A DNA stretch of 64,000 nucleotides, taken from Nostoc mirabile CHAB5784 (GTDB lineage: Bacteria; Cyanobacteriota; Cyanobacteriia; Cyanobacteriales; Nostocaceae). How positions within the stretch are numbered: the first letter of the stretch is position 1; each line of letters begins with the position of its first letter. The notes under the pieces were generated by a model that was not told the DNA's origin, ran no database searches, and worked only from the letters and a program-made list of their open reading frames with translations. The translations under genes and the position numbers were made by a program. Shown here in pieces: positions 53,639 through 63,558 of the stretch. The stretch is from contig NZ_JAIVFS010000002.1 in the NCBI RefSeq assembly GCF_020829645.1, positions 247,830 through 311,829 on the forward strand, given 5' to 3'.

Positions 53639-53696
53639 AAAGTGCTTATTTAGCCTTCTTACGTGTAATTGCACCCAGCAAAAAGGATGGTTGTAA

Positions 53697-54104
53697 TTAA
53701 ACTATTCCTGGGCCTCTACCGCGTGCATCACCCTTTTCGGTCAACTTGCCTTCCTCGTCCTGATTAACTTCTGCAAGTTCTTCAACACGTTGGGCTGTAT
53801 CTTCTGCTGCTGCTTTGCGTGCATCACCCGGTTCTTCGTAGTATATTTCCGGTTCAACAGCATAGTTGTTTAACAAACCTTCTTTGTCCACGGTATATCC
53901 GTCAGTGGTGCGTATACTGTCTGGATCGGTTTGGTCATCGGTAGGTGCATCTGCCTCCCTTTCTTCTGTAGGGAGTGTTTTGTACAGATTTCCCTCTCTT
54001 TCCATCCGAGCAGCTGTTTCAGCTGGGATAATGCCGCGATCGTATGTATCTACTTCAGCTCTATCAGATGAATCTATACCTTTATTAACTGCTTCATTAG
54101 CCAT
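53697..54104 (-). CDS. acidic, disordered conserved protein
   Basis: 135 aa, strongly acidic and low in hydrophobics, with ETAARMEREGNLYKTLPTEEREADAPTDDQTDPDSIRTTDGYTVDKEGLLNN. No signal, helix bundle or catalytic motif. It looks intrinsically disordered, like stress-associated small proteins of cyanobacteria. It is the last of a run of minus-strand genes (CAAD, BON, glycine-zipper protein) that may share stress control, which is inference. GAGGACAT precedes the ATG. Confidence 0.7.
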   Translation of the reverse strand: MANEAVNKGIDSSDRAEVDTYDRGIIPAETAARMEREGNLYKTLPTEEREADAPTDDQTDPDSIRTTDGYTVDKEGLLNNYAVEPEIYYEEPGDARKAAAEDTAQRVEELAEVNQDEEGKLTEKGDARGRGPGIV

Positions 54105-54549
54105 AATTTATGTCCTCGTTAAAGAATCTATTAAATAACTTCAAAGCCTAGATTAGGCTGTTTTTCATCTTCGATCTACTATCTTTAGAAGTGATTTAAA
54201 TTTAAATATAATGCCATGCTCTCTATCTTTTGATGTATCCAAAAGACTAATCTGAAGTCCGGCTAAATACTTGTAATTTACGTTCATGGTGTAAAACAAG
54301 GGTTTTAGCTGAAGTTGACACTGATAGCAATGAACATTATTGTGCCTCTACTGCGTTTTGTATCCGAAAAAGGATAGTTACAAAATTCCCGGCTTGTCTA
54401 AGAAGTCGGGAATGTGAACATTTAGATAGTATATATTTAATTAGCGAAGATACAGACTAGTCTGCTAAAGCTAGTAAAGGTTGGCTTAAGCAAATTGTTA
54501 AAGGCAGATAAACTTACACCACAGTGTACTAGTTTAATGGTTAGTAAAT
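54105..54549. other. 445-bp intergenic
   Basis: AT-rich. It holds one hairpin ATTCCCG/CGGGAAT at about 54384-54411 and TTTAAATTTAAATATAA near 54195. It should carry the promoter of the acidic small gene. No other gene or repeat family is seen. Confidence 0.5.
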
Positions 54550-54984
54550 TTATTCGCCTACAAATTGGTTTTTCAGTGATTGAATTTCATCGGCTAATTC
54601 TTGCCGGGTTGAAGCCTTTAGTAGATAACGGGAAGTAAACCAAGTGGCATAACCAATTCCAATTAACTCAAAAGTCGGTGATAGTAATGGAATATCATTG
54701 ATTGCAGCCAGTACTGCTAGTACTATCTTAGCTGTAACAATCGCCGCCAAAATCAAACCAACTGTTGTTAAAGGCTGCTTGTAGTTATTAAAAAAGCTAC
54801 CTAAGTATTCGGGCAATTGCTCCAAAAATTGAGAAAATTGTCTGCTAATTTGCTGCCATTGAGATTCTGGTTCAGGTGCTGGTGGTAACTTTGGCAAGTT
54901 TGCAGTATCTGTACCTTCAAGCGCTAGCGTGCCTTGTGATAAGGAGGCATTGATGGATTCACGTTGCTGTTGTTCAGTTTCCAT
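54550..54984 (-). CDS. CAAD-domain thylakoid membrane protein (CURT1-like)
   Basis: 144 aa from ATG 54984. A Pro/Gln-rich N-terminus is followed by an amphipathic helix (FSQFLEQLPEYLGSFFNNYKQPL), two membrane helices (TTVGLILAAIVTAKIVLAVLAAI and LSPTFELIGIGYATWFTSRYLL) and a charged tail helix (RQELADEIQSLKNQF). This is the CAAD layout, found fused to cyanobacterial aminoacyl-tRNA synthetases and related to plant CURVATURE THYLAKOID1. A role in membrane anchoring or curvature is inferred. Confidence 0.85.
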   Translation of the reverse strand: METEQQQRESINASLSQGTLALEGTDTANLPKLPPAPEPESQWQQISRQFSQFLEQLPEYLGSFFNNYKQPLTTVGLILAAIVTAKIVLAVLAAINDIPLLSPTFELIGIGYATWFTSRYLLKASTRQELADEIQSLKNQFVGE

Positions 54985-55168
54985 AGTTTTTATTTTCGGC
55001 AAGTACAAGAGTTTCTATAACTGACATAGCGTCAATAAATATAATTATTAAGACCGTCAGTTGTCAATTATTAATGGTCAGTAATAAATATAACTGACCC
55101 CTAAGACTGAGCAGGGGCATCTAAATTTATTTATGCCTACCTACTCACTTGGATTAATGTTAGCTATC

Positions 55169-55627
55169 TTACCTGGTTGGTGGAGCAACTGTTGCTGTAA
55201 CAACTACAGCTTTGACACCTTTAATTTCCTTAGCTAAACGTTCAATTTTAGCCAATTCCTGCTGATTGTTCACAGTTCCGGCGACAGTGACAGTTCCATC
55301 TTCTGCTGCTTTAACTGTTAGTTGACCCTTGGGTATGTTTGCCTCCAGCTTGGAGCGAACTTCACTTGCTAGATCATCTGTAGCTCTTTGTGTATCGCCA
55401 CCAGTTGTATTATTGCGCTGTTCACGGGCACGGATATCAGAATTAAGTTGTCTTCTGCGAACTTCACTTTGAGCGTCTTGTTGAGCAGCTTGTGTTGTTT
55501 CTACACTTGGTGCGGTTGGTGCTTCATTAGGATCGGGTGCAGACACAGTTGTTTTAGAAGCGTTATCACAAGCAGCAACACCAAAAATTAAAAGTGAACT
55601 AATTAAGAAGGGAGTTAGCTTTTGCAT
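55169..55627 (-). CDS. BON-domain lipoprotein
   Basis: 152 aa. The signal peptide ends in the lipobox GVAAC (Cys20). A Thr/Ala/Gln-rich linker follows, then a BON domain at about residues 85-145: LASEVRSKLEANIPKGQLTVKAAEDGTVTVAGTVNNQQELAKIERLAKEIKGVKAVV. BON domains bind phospholipid or peptidoglycan in the periplasm and often occur with envelope-stress proteins. Same strand as its neighbours but with 184-150 bp gaps, so probably separate transcripts. Confidence 0.88.
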   Translation of the reverse strand: MQKLTPFLISSLLIFGVAACDNASKTTVSAPDPNEAPTAPSVETTQAAQQDAQSEVRRRQLNSDIRAREQRNNTTGGDTQRATDDLASEVRSKLEANIPKGQLTVKAAEDGTVTVAGTVNNQQELAKIERLAKEIKGVKAVVVTATVAPPTR

Positions 55628-55778
55628 AGGTTTAATTCGGAATCGGAAAGTGAAACTTGTCGAGTTTGTGGATATTTACGGCAGAAGTGAGGAGCAAGTT
55701 TCTTAAGTTAGGAGCAAAGTTTTTATGTTCTTGCTCCTGCAATTTTGGAGAATTAGTGTGAGTGACAACTACCTTAGG

Positions 55779-57059
55779 TTAAAGTGTTTCATCACGACGG
55801 TCAACAATGACTACAGGAGGCTCGTCTCCATGAACACCTGTTGAATAATTGGTGCGATCGCTATTCACAACTCCTGTGTCGTGATGCGTTCCTCGGTCTA
55901 AACCTGAGCGATGTTCGCCTAAATCAGTGCCATCATAAATAGCAAATTCTTCAATGCCTCTACGTCTGAGAATCGCTTCAGCTTCGCGGATTTCAGCTTC
56001 GGTACCATCGATAATTACTAAGTAGTCGCCTCTTTGGAAGCGATCGCTATATACTCGCGCCTTGTCTTCAGGAATTCCCAAGCCCACGAGTCCGCCAACA
56101 ATACCGCCAGCTGCTGCACCGATCGCACCGCCAGCTACTGTTGATGCTAAAGCCGTCGCTGCTGCGCCACCTGCAATTACAGGCCCGATTCCAGGAATTG
56201 CTAAAGTTCCAAGACCAACTAATAAGCCAGTCAAGCCGCCTACAATTCCGCCTGTAGCTGCTCCAGCTTTTACACCTTCGTCTGCTTTATTACCTGTGCC
56301 GACATTTTTATCTGCATCTACACCAGCGATCCCATGACCGTTTGTATCCTTGGCTATGATGGAGACTCTACTTAAGGGAAAACCTGCATCTCCTAATTCT
56401 GTAATTGCTGCCTCTGCATCTCGGCGATGAGAAAAGACTCCAATCGCGCGTTTGGCAACACCACTATCAGCAACATTAGATGTTGGAGCGACATAATCCG
56501 CAGTTGCATTTTTAGCATCTGGATTCTCATAAATGCCAAACTCTTCCACACCACCCTGATGTAGAATTGCTTCTGCTCTGACGATTTCTGTATCTGTGCC
56601 ATCTATGATGACTAAATAGTGTCCCCGTCTCACGCGTTCGTCGTAAACTCTGGCTCGTTCTTCGGGAATTCCTAAACCAACTAATGCACCAAGCAAACTA
56701 CCAGCTACTGCACCAATACCAGCGCCAGTCAGGGTGGTAGCTAGGGTAGTTGCTGCGGCTCCAGCCAGCATAATTGGCCCGATTCCAGGAATTGCCAAAG
56801 TACCAAGACCGACTAATAAACCAGTCAATCCGCCCAAAGCAGTGCCTGTAACTGCTCCGACTTTAGCGCCTTCGTCAGATTTATCACCAACGCGATCGTG
56901 TACTTCAGCCCCAGAAATATCATCTTTGTCTCCATCCTGGGTGATGACAGAGACTCTGTTCATGTCAAAACCAACTTTTTTTAATTCATGTAGGGCATGT
57001 TCAACATCTCGACGATGAGAAAATACACCTACACCACGTTTATGTACACCTACAACCAT
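55779..57059 (-). CDS. tandem-duplicated glycine-zipper stress protein (Lti46-like)
   Basis: 426 aa made of two homologous halves (about residues 1-180 and 200-375). Each has an opening VGVFSHRRDVEHALHELKKVGF (general-stress-protein-17M-like fold), a Gly/Ala-rich double membrane segment (GGLTGLLVGLGTLAIPGIGPIM; GAGIGAVAGSLLGALVGLGIP) and an ending RGHYLVIIDGTDTEIVRAEAIL. The layout recalls low-temperature-induced Lti46 proteins of Anabaena, from memory only. Glycine zippers suggest oligomerisation in membranes. The tail is hydrophilic. The promoter lies in the 556-bp divergent region. Confidence 0.8.
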   Translation of the reverse strand: MVVGVHKRGVGVFSHRRDVEHALHELKKVGFDMNRVSVITQDGDKDDISGAEVHDRVGDKSDEGAKVGAVTGTALGGLTGLLVGLGTLAIPGIGPIMLAGAAATTLATTLTGAGIGAVAGSLLGALVGLGIPEERARVYDERVRRGHYLVIIDGTDTEIVRAEAILHQGGVEEFGIYENPDAKNATADYVAPTSNVADSGVAKRAIGVFSHRRDAEAAITELGDAGFPLSRVSIIAKDTNGHGIAGVDADKNVGTGNKADEGVKAGAATGGIVGGLTGLLVGLGTLAIPGIGPVIAGGAAATALASTVAGGAIGAAAGGIVGGLVGLGIPEDKARVYSDRFQRGDYLVIIDGTEAEIREAEAILRRRGIEEFAIYDGTDLGEHRSGLDRGTHHDTGVVNSDRTNYSTGVHGDEPPVVIVDRRDETL

Positions 57060-57615
57060 TATTCTTTCTCCTCAGCAAAAATCAATTATTCACTAATTTA
57101 TAGCTCCTAATGACCTTATTAATACATGTTTGTGTTTACATTTCATCAATCGCTTGGAAGAAATTTTCTCTCTATCGTTAGATATACGTGGCTTTATCTA
57201 AAGATAGCACCAAATTTTCATAATTAAATAAATTATATTTAATAAAAATTAGATGTTGATAATTTTATTTATCAAAACAATCTCTAAAATATTATTTTTG
57301 AAACTAGCTACATTTCTGTTATAAACCTATCTATTAAATGTAATTTATAATAAAAATATATGGATATGTATTAGTTTAAATTTTCGGTGGAAATTTTACT
57401 AATACCAAGCAGATTGAAATTTATCAAAAAAGTTAATAGAAAATCACCAAATTTTACATTATTTTATTTAGAAAAAAATTTTTTTTTGTAAAATACGACT
57501 TTTGACAAGCAAACTTCTTACCTAAGAAAGTGTCAGCTTATCTAACAGGCAAGTAGATTGATAAATAAGCCATTTTATCAATGGTAATTTAATTGACTGC
57601 AAGTGGGAAAATACT
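57060..57615. promoter_or_regulatory. 556-bp divergent promoter region
   Basis: Very AT-rich sequence between the glycine-zipper gene (minus) and the 1042-aa gene (plus). It includes a poly-A/T run (AAAAAAATTTTTTTTTG near 57475). Both genes probably start here. No operator palindrome or repeat family was recognised. Confidence 0.5.
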
Positions 57616-60600
57616 ATGTTTCAAGGTGTTTTAACTATTTGGGCATCGAACTGGCTATCTTTTGGATTAGCGCCAATAATAGCTGAGGAAGCACTAACTC
57701 CAGAAGAAGCATCAGTTCTTTTTTCTGGGCCTAAATTCTTGGTAGCATTGCTGGCTGGAGTCTTAATGGCATTTGCCTTTCAATTATTATTGACTAATTT
57801 TTCAGTCGCTGTCGGAATTTCATCTTGGGAAATTGACTCAGATTCTGATGATGATTCAGAAAGTTTGGGTAGTAAAATTCGTTCAGTTCAGACTAAAATT
57901 GGTGCTTGGGCGTTACTAACCGTTAGTATTGCATTATTTATTGCTTCTTTTCTGGCGGTAAAACTTAGCTTAATCGAAAGTGAATCTCTAGGTGCAATCA
58001 TCGGTGTAGTCATCTGGGCTACCTATTTCTCACTGGTAATTTGGTTCGGTTCATCAGCAGTAGGTTCTTTTATTGGTTCTATCGCTAGTACTGTCACTTC
58101 TGGTTTTCAAACTCTGATGGGTACAGCAACTGCTGGCATCAGTGCTAATACTGCGAAAAAACAGTTAGTTTCTACTGCTGAAGATATTACAGCCGCAGTC
58201 CGGCGAGAATTAACTTCAGATTTTAATCCTGAAGAGATTAGAAATACACTCCAAAGTTCTTTAGGTTCTCTGCAATTACCAAAGCTTGATATCACAGAAA
58301 TTCGTAACCAATTTGACCAGCTTCTGAAAGATACAGATTTGCAATCTGTTGCTAACAGCGACCTATTGCAAAATATCAATCGTCAAACATTTGTTGATTT
58401 AATTAGCAGTCGCACAGATTTATCTCAAGAAGATATCAATCGCATTGCCGACCAATTTCAAGGTGCTTGGCAACAAGCTTTGAATCGTAGCAATCCCACA
58501 GAACAAGTAATTAATTTGCTTAAATCTGCAACTCCCGAAGAATTGAATTCAGAGCAATTAGGTGAACGCCTTCAAGAACTGGTTAGAGTCGGAGGTGGGA
58601 ATGGCAAGCAAACCAATGGTGTAATCAAGCAAGCTATTCGATATGGCTTGAGTGCGGCTGTACCAGCAGTGCTGGATCAGACCAACCTTTCCAATATTGA
58701 TATCAACAAAATTACTAATCAGTTGCAAAAACTGAAAGAAAAAGTTCAAGATGTCGATGTCAATCAAATCACAGAACAACTCCAAAAGTTCAGAGATGAA
58801 GCAACTGAACAAGTATCTGCAAGGTTGCCAATATCACCCGAAAATACAATTAAGGCGGATGTAGAAGACTACATATTGAATTCGTTCCCTTGGCATTTTA
58901 ACCGCATTACCCTAAGAGATGAATTTAAAGAACTCATCTATGATGTTAATGCAGATCCGACAACTGTAAGACGGGAGTTGGAAGAACTCAATCTTGAATA
59001 TTTCGCCAACTTGCTGAAGCAGCGAGGTGATATCAGTGAAGCTAGGGTGAAAGAAATTTCCGAACAAATGGAAAGCGATCGCTCGGAAGTTTTAGAAACT
59101 GTAAAACAGGCCCAAGCGCGAGAAAAAGGGCAAGATTTCCGCACCCGCATTGAAGATTATCTGGGTTCGACGGGGAAGGAAGAACTCAACCCTGAAGGTA
59201 TTGAACGTGACTTTGCCAAATTGGTGGAAGATCCAGAAGCTGGGTTTGAAGATTTAAGTAGCCGCTTCGGGCAATTTGACCGCGACACTTTTGTACAATT
59301 GCTCCAACAGCGTCAAGATATTAGCGAAGAGGAAGCTAATAATATTGTTAGTCAACTCGAAAGCAACCGCGATAATTTCTTAAATCGTGCAAGAGTTCTG
59401 CAAGAACAAGCAAAAGCCAGAGCCGATGAACTGCGCCAAAGAGTTGAAGATTATCTGCGGAATACTAATAAAGACGAACTCAATCCCGAAAGTATCAAAC
59501 GTGAGTTTCAAATTTTACTAGACGATCCGCAAGCTGGAATTAGCCAATTGACTTCGCGCTTATCGCAATTTGACCGGGATACACTAGTACAATTGCTCAG
59601 TCAGCGTCAGGATTTGAGCGAAGAACAGATAAATCAAACTCTCGATCAGATTGAAGCAGTCCGAGATAATATTTTGCAAGTACCGCAGCAGGCGAAAGAA
59701 CAGTATGAAAAAACTACAAAAGCGATCGCCGAATATCTCCGCAATACCAACTTAGAAGAACTTGATCCCGAAGGTATCAGGAGGGATTTAGAAAAATTAC
59801 TCGATGATCCCAAAGCAGGAGCCTTAGCACTGCGCGATCGCTTGTCTAATGTTGATCGAGAAACCTTGGTTAAACTCGTGAGTCAACGGGGAGACTTGAG
59901 CCAAGAGGAAGTTAATCAGATCATTGATCAGGCACAAGATGCGATCGCTAGTATTGTGAGAGCGCCACGACGTTTAGCCAAGCGTACTGCTCAACAAGCT
60001 TTAGATTTTGAAGCCAATCTCGAAGATTACCTACGTAACACTAACAAAGAAGAACTCAACCCAGAAGCAATTAAACGCGATTTGCAATTGCTGTTGTCTT
60101 CTCCCCGCGCTGGAATTGGGAGTTTAAGCGATCGCGCCTCCAAATTTGATCGTTCGACAATTGTGGCGCTGTTATCCCAACGGGAAGATATCTCAGAAGA
60201 GGAAGCGAACCGGATTGTGGATCAAATTGAGTCTGTTCGCACCTCCATTGTCGAACAATTCCAGCAGATCCAGCAAAGGGTACAATCAGTGCTTGATGGA
60301 GTTTTTGCTAGAGTTCGCAACTATCTCAACTCGCTTGATCGTTCCGAACTTAACTATGAAGGAATTAAGCAAGACTTTGCGAAAGTGTTCGACGATCCGC
60401 AAGCTGGATTTGAAGCATTGCGCGATCGGCTCAGTCAATTTGATCGTGATACTTTAATTGCTGTATTAAGTTCTCGTGAAGATATTTCTCAACAGGATGC
60501 TAATAGAATCATCGACCAAATAGAAGCGGCGCGAGATGGCGTACTACAACGAGCCGAACGCATTCAACAAGAAACAAAAAAACGCCTAAAAGCGATCCAA

Positions 60601-60744
60601 GAGCAAACTAAAAAGCAAGCCCAAGAAACCAAAAAAACCGTTGCAAACGCTGCGTGGTGGTTATTTGGGACAGCATTAACTTCCCTTGCAGCCAGTGCGA
60701 TCGCTGGAGCAGTGGCCGTTACAGGGTCACCTTTACCTCGTTAA
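57616..60744 (+). CDS. 1042-aa membrane protein with six ~95-aa helical repeats
   Basis: Membrane helices at about residues 40-62, 93-116 and 124-147, a Gly/Ser-rich segment, then a very long charged helical region, and a final hydrophobic helix near 1012-1036. The helical region holds six repeats beginning near residues 416, 512, 610, 703, 802 and 900. Each has (V/I)EDYLRNTNKEELNPEGIKRD, then LSQFDRDTLVQLLSQREDISEEEANRIIDQIE. The unit is likely two helix-loop-helix hairpins. The C-terminus resembles LEA-like amphipathic helix (QEQTKKQAQETKKTV). Anchored at both ends, it could line or tether membranes. Function unknown; no catalytic motif. Confidence 0.8.
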   Translation: MFQGVLTIWASNWLSFGLAPIIAEEALTPEEASVLFSGPKFLVALLAGVLMAFAFQLLLTNFSVAVGISSWEIDSDSDDDSESLGSKIRSVQTKIGAWALLTVSIALFIASFLAVKLSLIESESLGAIIGVVIWATYFSLVIWFGSSAVGSFIGSIASTVTSGFQTLMGTATAGISANTAKKQLVSTAEDITAAVRRELTSDFNPEEIRNTLQSSLGSLQLPKLDITEIRNQFDQLLKDTDLQSVANSDLLQNINRQTFVDLISSRTDLSQEDINRIADQFQGAWQQALNRSNPTEQVINLLKSATPEELNSEQLGERLQELVRVGGGNGKQTNGVIKQAIRYGLSAAVPAVLDQTNLSNIDINKITNQLQKLKEKVQDVDVNQITEQLQKFRDEATEQVSARLPISPENTIKADVEDYILNSFPWHFNRITLRDEFKELIYDVNADPTTVRRELEELNLEYFANLLKQRGDISEARVKEISEQMESDRSEVLETVKQAQAREKGQDFRTRIEDYLGSTGKEELNPEGIERDFAKLVEDPEAGFEDLSSRFGQFDRDTFVQLLQQRQDISEEEANNIVSQLESNRDNFLNRARVLQEQAKARADELRQRVEDYLRNTNKDELNPESIKREFQILLDDPQAGISQLTSRLSQFDRDTLVQLLSQRQDLSEEQINQTLDQIEAVRDNILQVPQQAKEQYEKTTKAIAEYLRNTNLEELDPEGIRRDLEKLLDDPKAGALALRDRLSNVDRETLVKLVSQRGDLSQEEVNQIIDQAQDAIASIVRAPRRLAKRTAQQALDFEANLEDYLRNTNKEELNPEAIKRDLQLLLSSPRAGIGSLSDRASKFDRSTIVALLSQREDISEEEANRIVDQIESVRTSIVEQFQQIQQRVQSVLDGVFARVRNYLNSLDRSELNYEGIKQDFAKVFDDPQAGFEALRDRLSQFDRDTLIAVLSSREDISQQDANRIIDQIEAARDGVLQRAERIQQETKKRLKAIQEQTKKQAQETKKTVANAAWWLFGTALTSLAASAIAGAVAVTGSPLPR

Positions 60745-60762
60745 AATTCATCAGAAATTTAT

Positions 60763-60795
60763 AAAAAAAAGTGGTAATTAATGCCACTTTTTTTT
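60763..60795. terminator. rho-independent terminator after the 1042-aa gene
   Basis: AAAAAAAAGTGG (60763-60774), loop TAATTAATG, then CCACTTTTTTTT (60784-60795). Perfect stem ending in a T-run, 18 bp after the stop. Confidence 0.92.
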
Positions 60796-60860
60796 ATAAA
60801 TAAAACAAACTAGCCCCAGGGCACTATCATGACCTTATTATTCCGATATAAATTAAAAAA

Positions 60861-61400
60861 CCCCGTCTGAGCAAAGGTTTCAGATTTTTTTATGGCGAAA
60901 TAAATAAAAGAGGATTAATTATTATTTCTTATAGATAGAAAAAAGTACCCTTCAGGGTAATATTATAATCTTGTGATTGTGAATACAGTAAAAACATCGT
61001 AAAAGCTATGCGATTCTGTACTAGAAAATCTGCTTGTTCCCTAGCAGCCTAGTACTGTAACCAATGAATACATAAAGCATAAGGATATAGAAATGATTCT
61101 TGGCACGATTTTGATGCCAAAATCATCAATATATGCAGTGCTTTTCAAATCTTTGGACTTAACAGTAAAGACCTGTTCCAATCAGGTGTAGTTCATTTAT
61201 CTCTTACCACTCGTTATTTCTCCACCTTCTTTTCTCGGCATTGCTAAATAAAAGTGTGAAATTCAAAAATTTAATGTTTGAAACTGTTTCCTTTGCGCCT
61301 TTGGGGTAAAGGAAATTCATACTCTTAATCAGTAACACCGTTTTTTGATGGTGAAGTGACGAGGTAATTTTTACCCTCTAAACTCAGGAGAAGCTAATTT
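60861..61400 (+). promoter_or_regulatory. long conserved leader of RTX gene 1
   Basis: About 540 bp that is largely repeated at 62991-63558 in front of the second RTX gene. Shared blocks are GAGCAAAGGTTTCAGAT, TATAGATAGAAAAAAGTAC, TTGGCA..TGCCAA (hairpin) with ATCATCAATATAT, AAAGACCTGTTCCAATCAGG, TCCTTTGCGCCTTTGGGG and TGATGGTGAAGTGA. No conserved ORF runs through it, so it is probably regulatory or a long 5' UTR. Confidence 0.65.
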
Positions 61401-62261
61401 ATGGCAACCATTCTCGATATCACTAACATTATCGGCAGTGACATTCTCGTCGGTCTTCCTAACAACACTATCCAAGCCAGCAGCGGTAGTGGTAACAGAG
61501 TCATTAACGGCACTAGTGGCACTGATGTCCTTCTCGGTGGTAGTGGCAGCGATCGCATCGATGGCGGTGCTGGCAACGATGTCATTACCGGTGGTGCTGG
61601 CAACAATACCCTTATCGGTGGTGCTGGCAACGATGTCGTTACCGGTGGTGCTGGTAGGGATAGTATCGTTGGCGGTGCTGGCAACGATGTCCTTACTGGT
61701 GCTGGTGCCGAAGATCGCCTCATTGGTGGTAATGGCAACGATACCCTTGCCGGTGGTGATGGCAACGATACCCTGCTCGGTGAGAGTGGCAACGATAGCC
61801 TCCTTGGCGGTAATGGTAACGATGTCATTGGCGGTGGTGATGGCAACGATGTCCTTCGCGGTGGTAATGGCAACGATCGCCTCGTTGGCGGTAGTGGCAA
61901 CGATCGCCTCGTTGGCGGTAGTGGGACTGATACTCTCATTGGAGGATCAGGTAACGATACTTTCCAGTTCATCTTAGTTTCAGATAGTCCTGCTGGTCTT
62001 TCACGGGATGTTATCACTGACTTTTTTGGAAACGGTAACTTGCTAGGTGACATAATCGATATATCTAACATCGACGCCAACTCCACTATAGGGGGCAACC
62101 AAGCCTTCACTTTCATTGGATCTGGCGCATTCACCGCAGCTGGTCAGGTTCGTTATTCAGGAGGTATTCTTCAAGCTAGCAATGATGGGGATCTATCGGC
62201 TGAGTTTGAGATTCGCCTGGCAGGAGCACCACAACTAGTCGCAAGCGACATTATCGTTTAA
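61401..62261 (+). CDS. RTX-type calcium-binding repeat protein
   Basis: 286 aa. Residues about 30-190 consist of GGxGxDxLxGGxGN-type nonapeptides (GGAGNDVITGGAGNNTLIGGAGNDVV and so on), the calcium-binding beta-roll. The last 90 residues (FQFILVSDSPAGLSRDVITDFFGNG to LVASDIIV) form the usual C-terminal cap with the secretion signal for a type I exporter. No enzymatic domain is present, so it is likely a surface or matrix protein. No exporter genes are nearby. GGAGAAG precedes the ATG. Confidence 0.92.
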   Translation: MATILDITNIIGSDILVGLPNNTIQASSGSGNRVINGTSGTDVLLGGSGSDRIDGGAGNDVITGGAGNNTLIGGAGNDVVTGGAGRDSIVGGAGNDVLTGAGAEDRLIGGNGNDTLAGGDGNDTLLGESGNDSLLGGNGNDVIGGGDGNDVLRGGNGNDRLVGGSGNDRLVGGSGTDTLIGGSGNDTFQFILVSDSPAGLSRDVITDFFGNGNLLGDIIDISNIDANSTIGGNQAFTFIGSGAFTAAGQVRYSGGILQASNDGDLSAEFEIRLAGAPQLVASDIIV

Positions 62262-62502
62262 TTTAATAGACCTGCCTTGAAAATAAGGCACGAGGCAGAA
62301 TTCTAATAATTTAACAGTCGCGGGGAGAGGTAATTAACTTGCCTCTTCCTTTTATAGTTATTACGCAAATTGATTTCTATATTTAGGCGAATTGACAAAA
62401 TGCACTCGTCTTTAAGTTGTCTAGGATGGTATTGCTCTAATTAAGCACAGTTAAATACCAAGAAAGGTACTAAAAAAGTAGCTCATATTGGCTTCACCCT
62501 TA
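62262..62502. other. intergenic after RTX gene 1
   Basis: Unique AT-rich sequence containing GCACGAGGCAGAATTC and AGAGGTAATTAACTTGCCTCTTCC, the latter possibly a weak terminator (AGAGG/CCTCT). No gene seen. Confidence 0.4.
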
Positions 62503-62667
62503 AGAGGATGTTTTAAAAGTATTTGGCTGTATCTTTGCACTTATTGATCCCCCCTAACCCCCCGATAAATTGGGGGGAACCGGAATCAAAGTCCCCCAAT
62601 TTATCGGGGGATTTAGGAGGATCTAGAACGTTTTGATACCTACAATAGGACTTTTAAAACATCCTCT
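62503..62667. mobile_element. third MITE family (165 bp)
   Basis: AGAGGATGTTTTAAAAG (62503-62519) and CTTTTAAAACATCCTCT (62651-62667) are perfect inverted ends flanked by TAA/TAA if the end is taken as GAGG. Inside is a second hairpin CCCCCGATAAATTGGGGG / CCCCCAATTTATCGGGGG. A solitary left end occurs at 33589. The short TA-rich duplication would fit an IS5/IS630-type mobiliser. Confidence 0.75.
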
Positions 62668-62990
62668 AAGATTAAGATTGCTAATCTCTTTAATTAGTAA
62701 CAGAAGCACATCTGACAAATAGAGAATTACCAATGCTTTCTAAGGTTTGATCGCATCGGCTATGCATGAGAAAATCAAATAATAGAATCGCAACACTGGC
62801 GATGATGCCACGGAAGTAAAAAAATGTCGGAGAATTTGATGAAGCTAAATAAATTGTAACGCAACGGTGCAGCGATGCCTACGGCGGGCTACGCCTACGC
62901 ACTGATCAACAAGGCTTTTAACTTATTGGCAATTACTTCGTTATACATAACAACAGAAACCACCAAACAAATCTCAATAGGCAAAACCAA
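62668..62990. other. intergenic with SDR-like cluster
   Basis: Unique AT-rich DNA; near 62870 lies GCGATGCCTACGGCGGGCTACGCCTACGC, a dispersed-repeat cluster. No gene seen. Confidence 0.5.
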
Positions 62991-63558
62991 CCCTATCTGA
63001 ACAAAGGTTTCAGATAGGTTCTGTCGATAGTAAAAAAGAGGGTTAATTATTTTTTATTATAGATAGAAAAAAAGTACGCTTTAGGGTAGTATTATACTCT
63101 TATTATTCTGAATTGGGTGCAGTACAGTTTTGACCTCTCTCCTACAAGGAGAGAGGCTTTGAGTCTTACTCCCCTTTCCTCGTAGGGAAGGGGTTGGGGG
63201 TTAGGTCTGTATTGGACTCAACTGCAAACTGCTATATAACATGACTCTTGGCACAATTTTGATGCCAACATCATCAATATATCCAGTGCTTCTCAAATCT
63301 TCTCAAATCTTCAGACTTAACAGCAAAGACCTGTTCCAATCAGGCGTGGTTCAGTTATCTCTTCCCACTTATTATTTCTCCACCTTGTTTTCTCGGTGTT
63401 ACTGAATAAAAGTTTGAAATTCAAAAATGTCATGTTTTCAACTGTTTCCTTTGCGCCTTTGGGGAAACCAAATTCATACTCTTAATCAGCAATACCGTTT
63501 CCTGATGGTGAAGTGATGAGGTAATTTTTTTACCCTCTAAGTTTAGGAGAAACTCACT
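62991..63558 (+). promoter_or_regulatory. long conserved leader of RTX gene 2
   Basis: Paralogous to 60861-61400. It is lengthened by an inserted CTCTCTCCTACAAGGAGAGAGG / CCCCTTTCCTCG-AGGGAAGGGG dispersed repeat (about 63128-63205) and by an 11-bp duplication (TTCTCAAATCT). The conserved blocks survive on both sides of these insertions. Confidence 0.65.

Noticed and set aside
61394..62134. Long minus-strand proline-rich frame opposite RTX gene 1
   Set aside because: It is the antisense of GGxGxDx repeats, which always yields an open Pro/Leu/Ser-rich frame; the plus-strand RTX frame has the start, ribosome site and cap domain.
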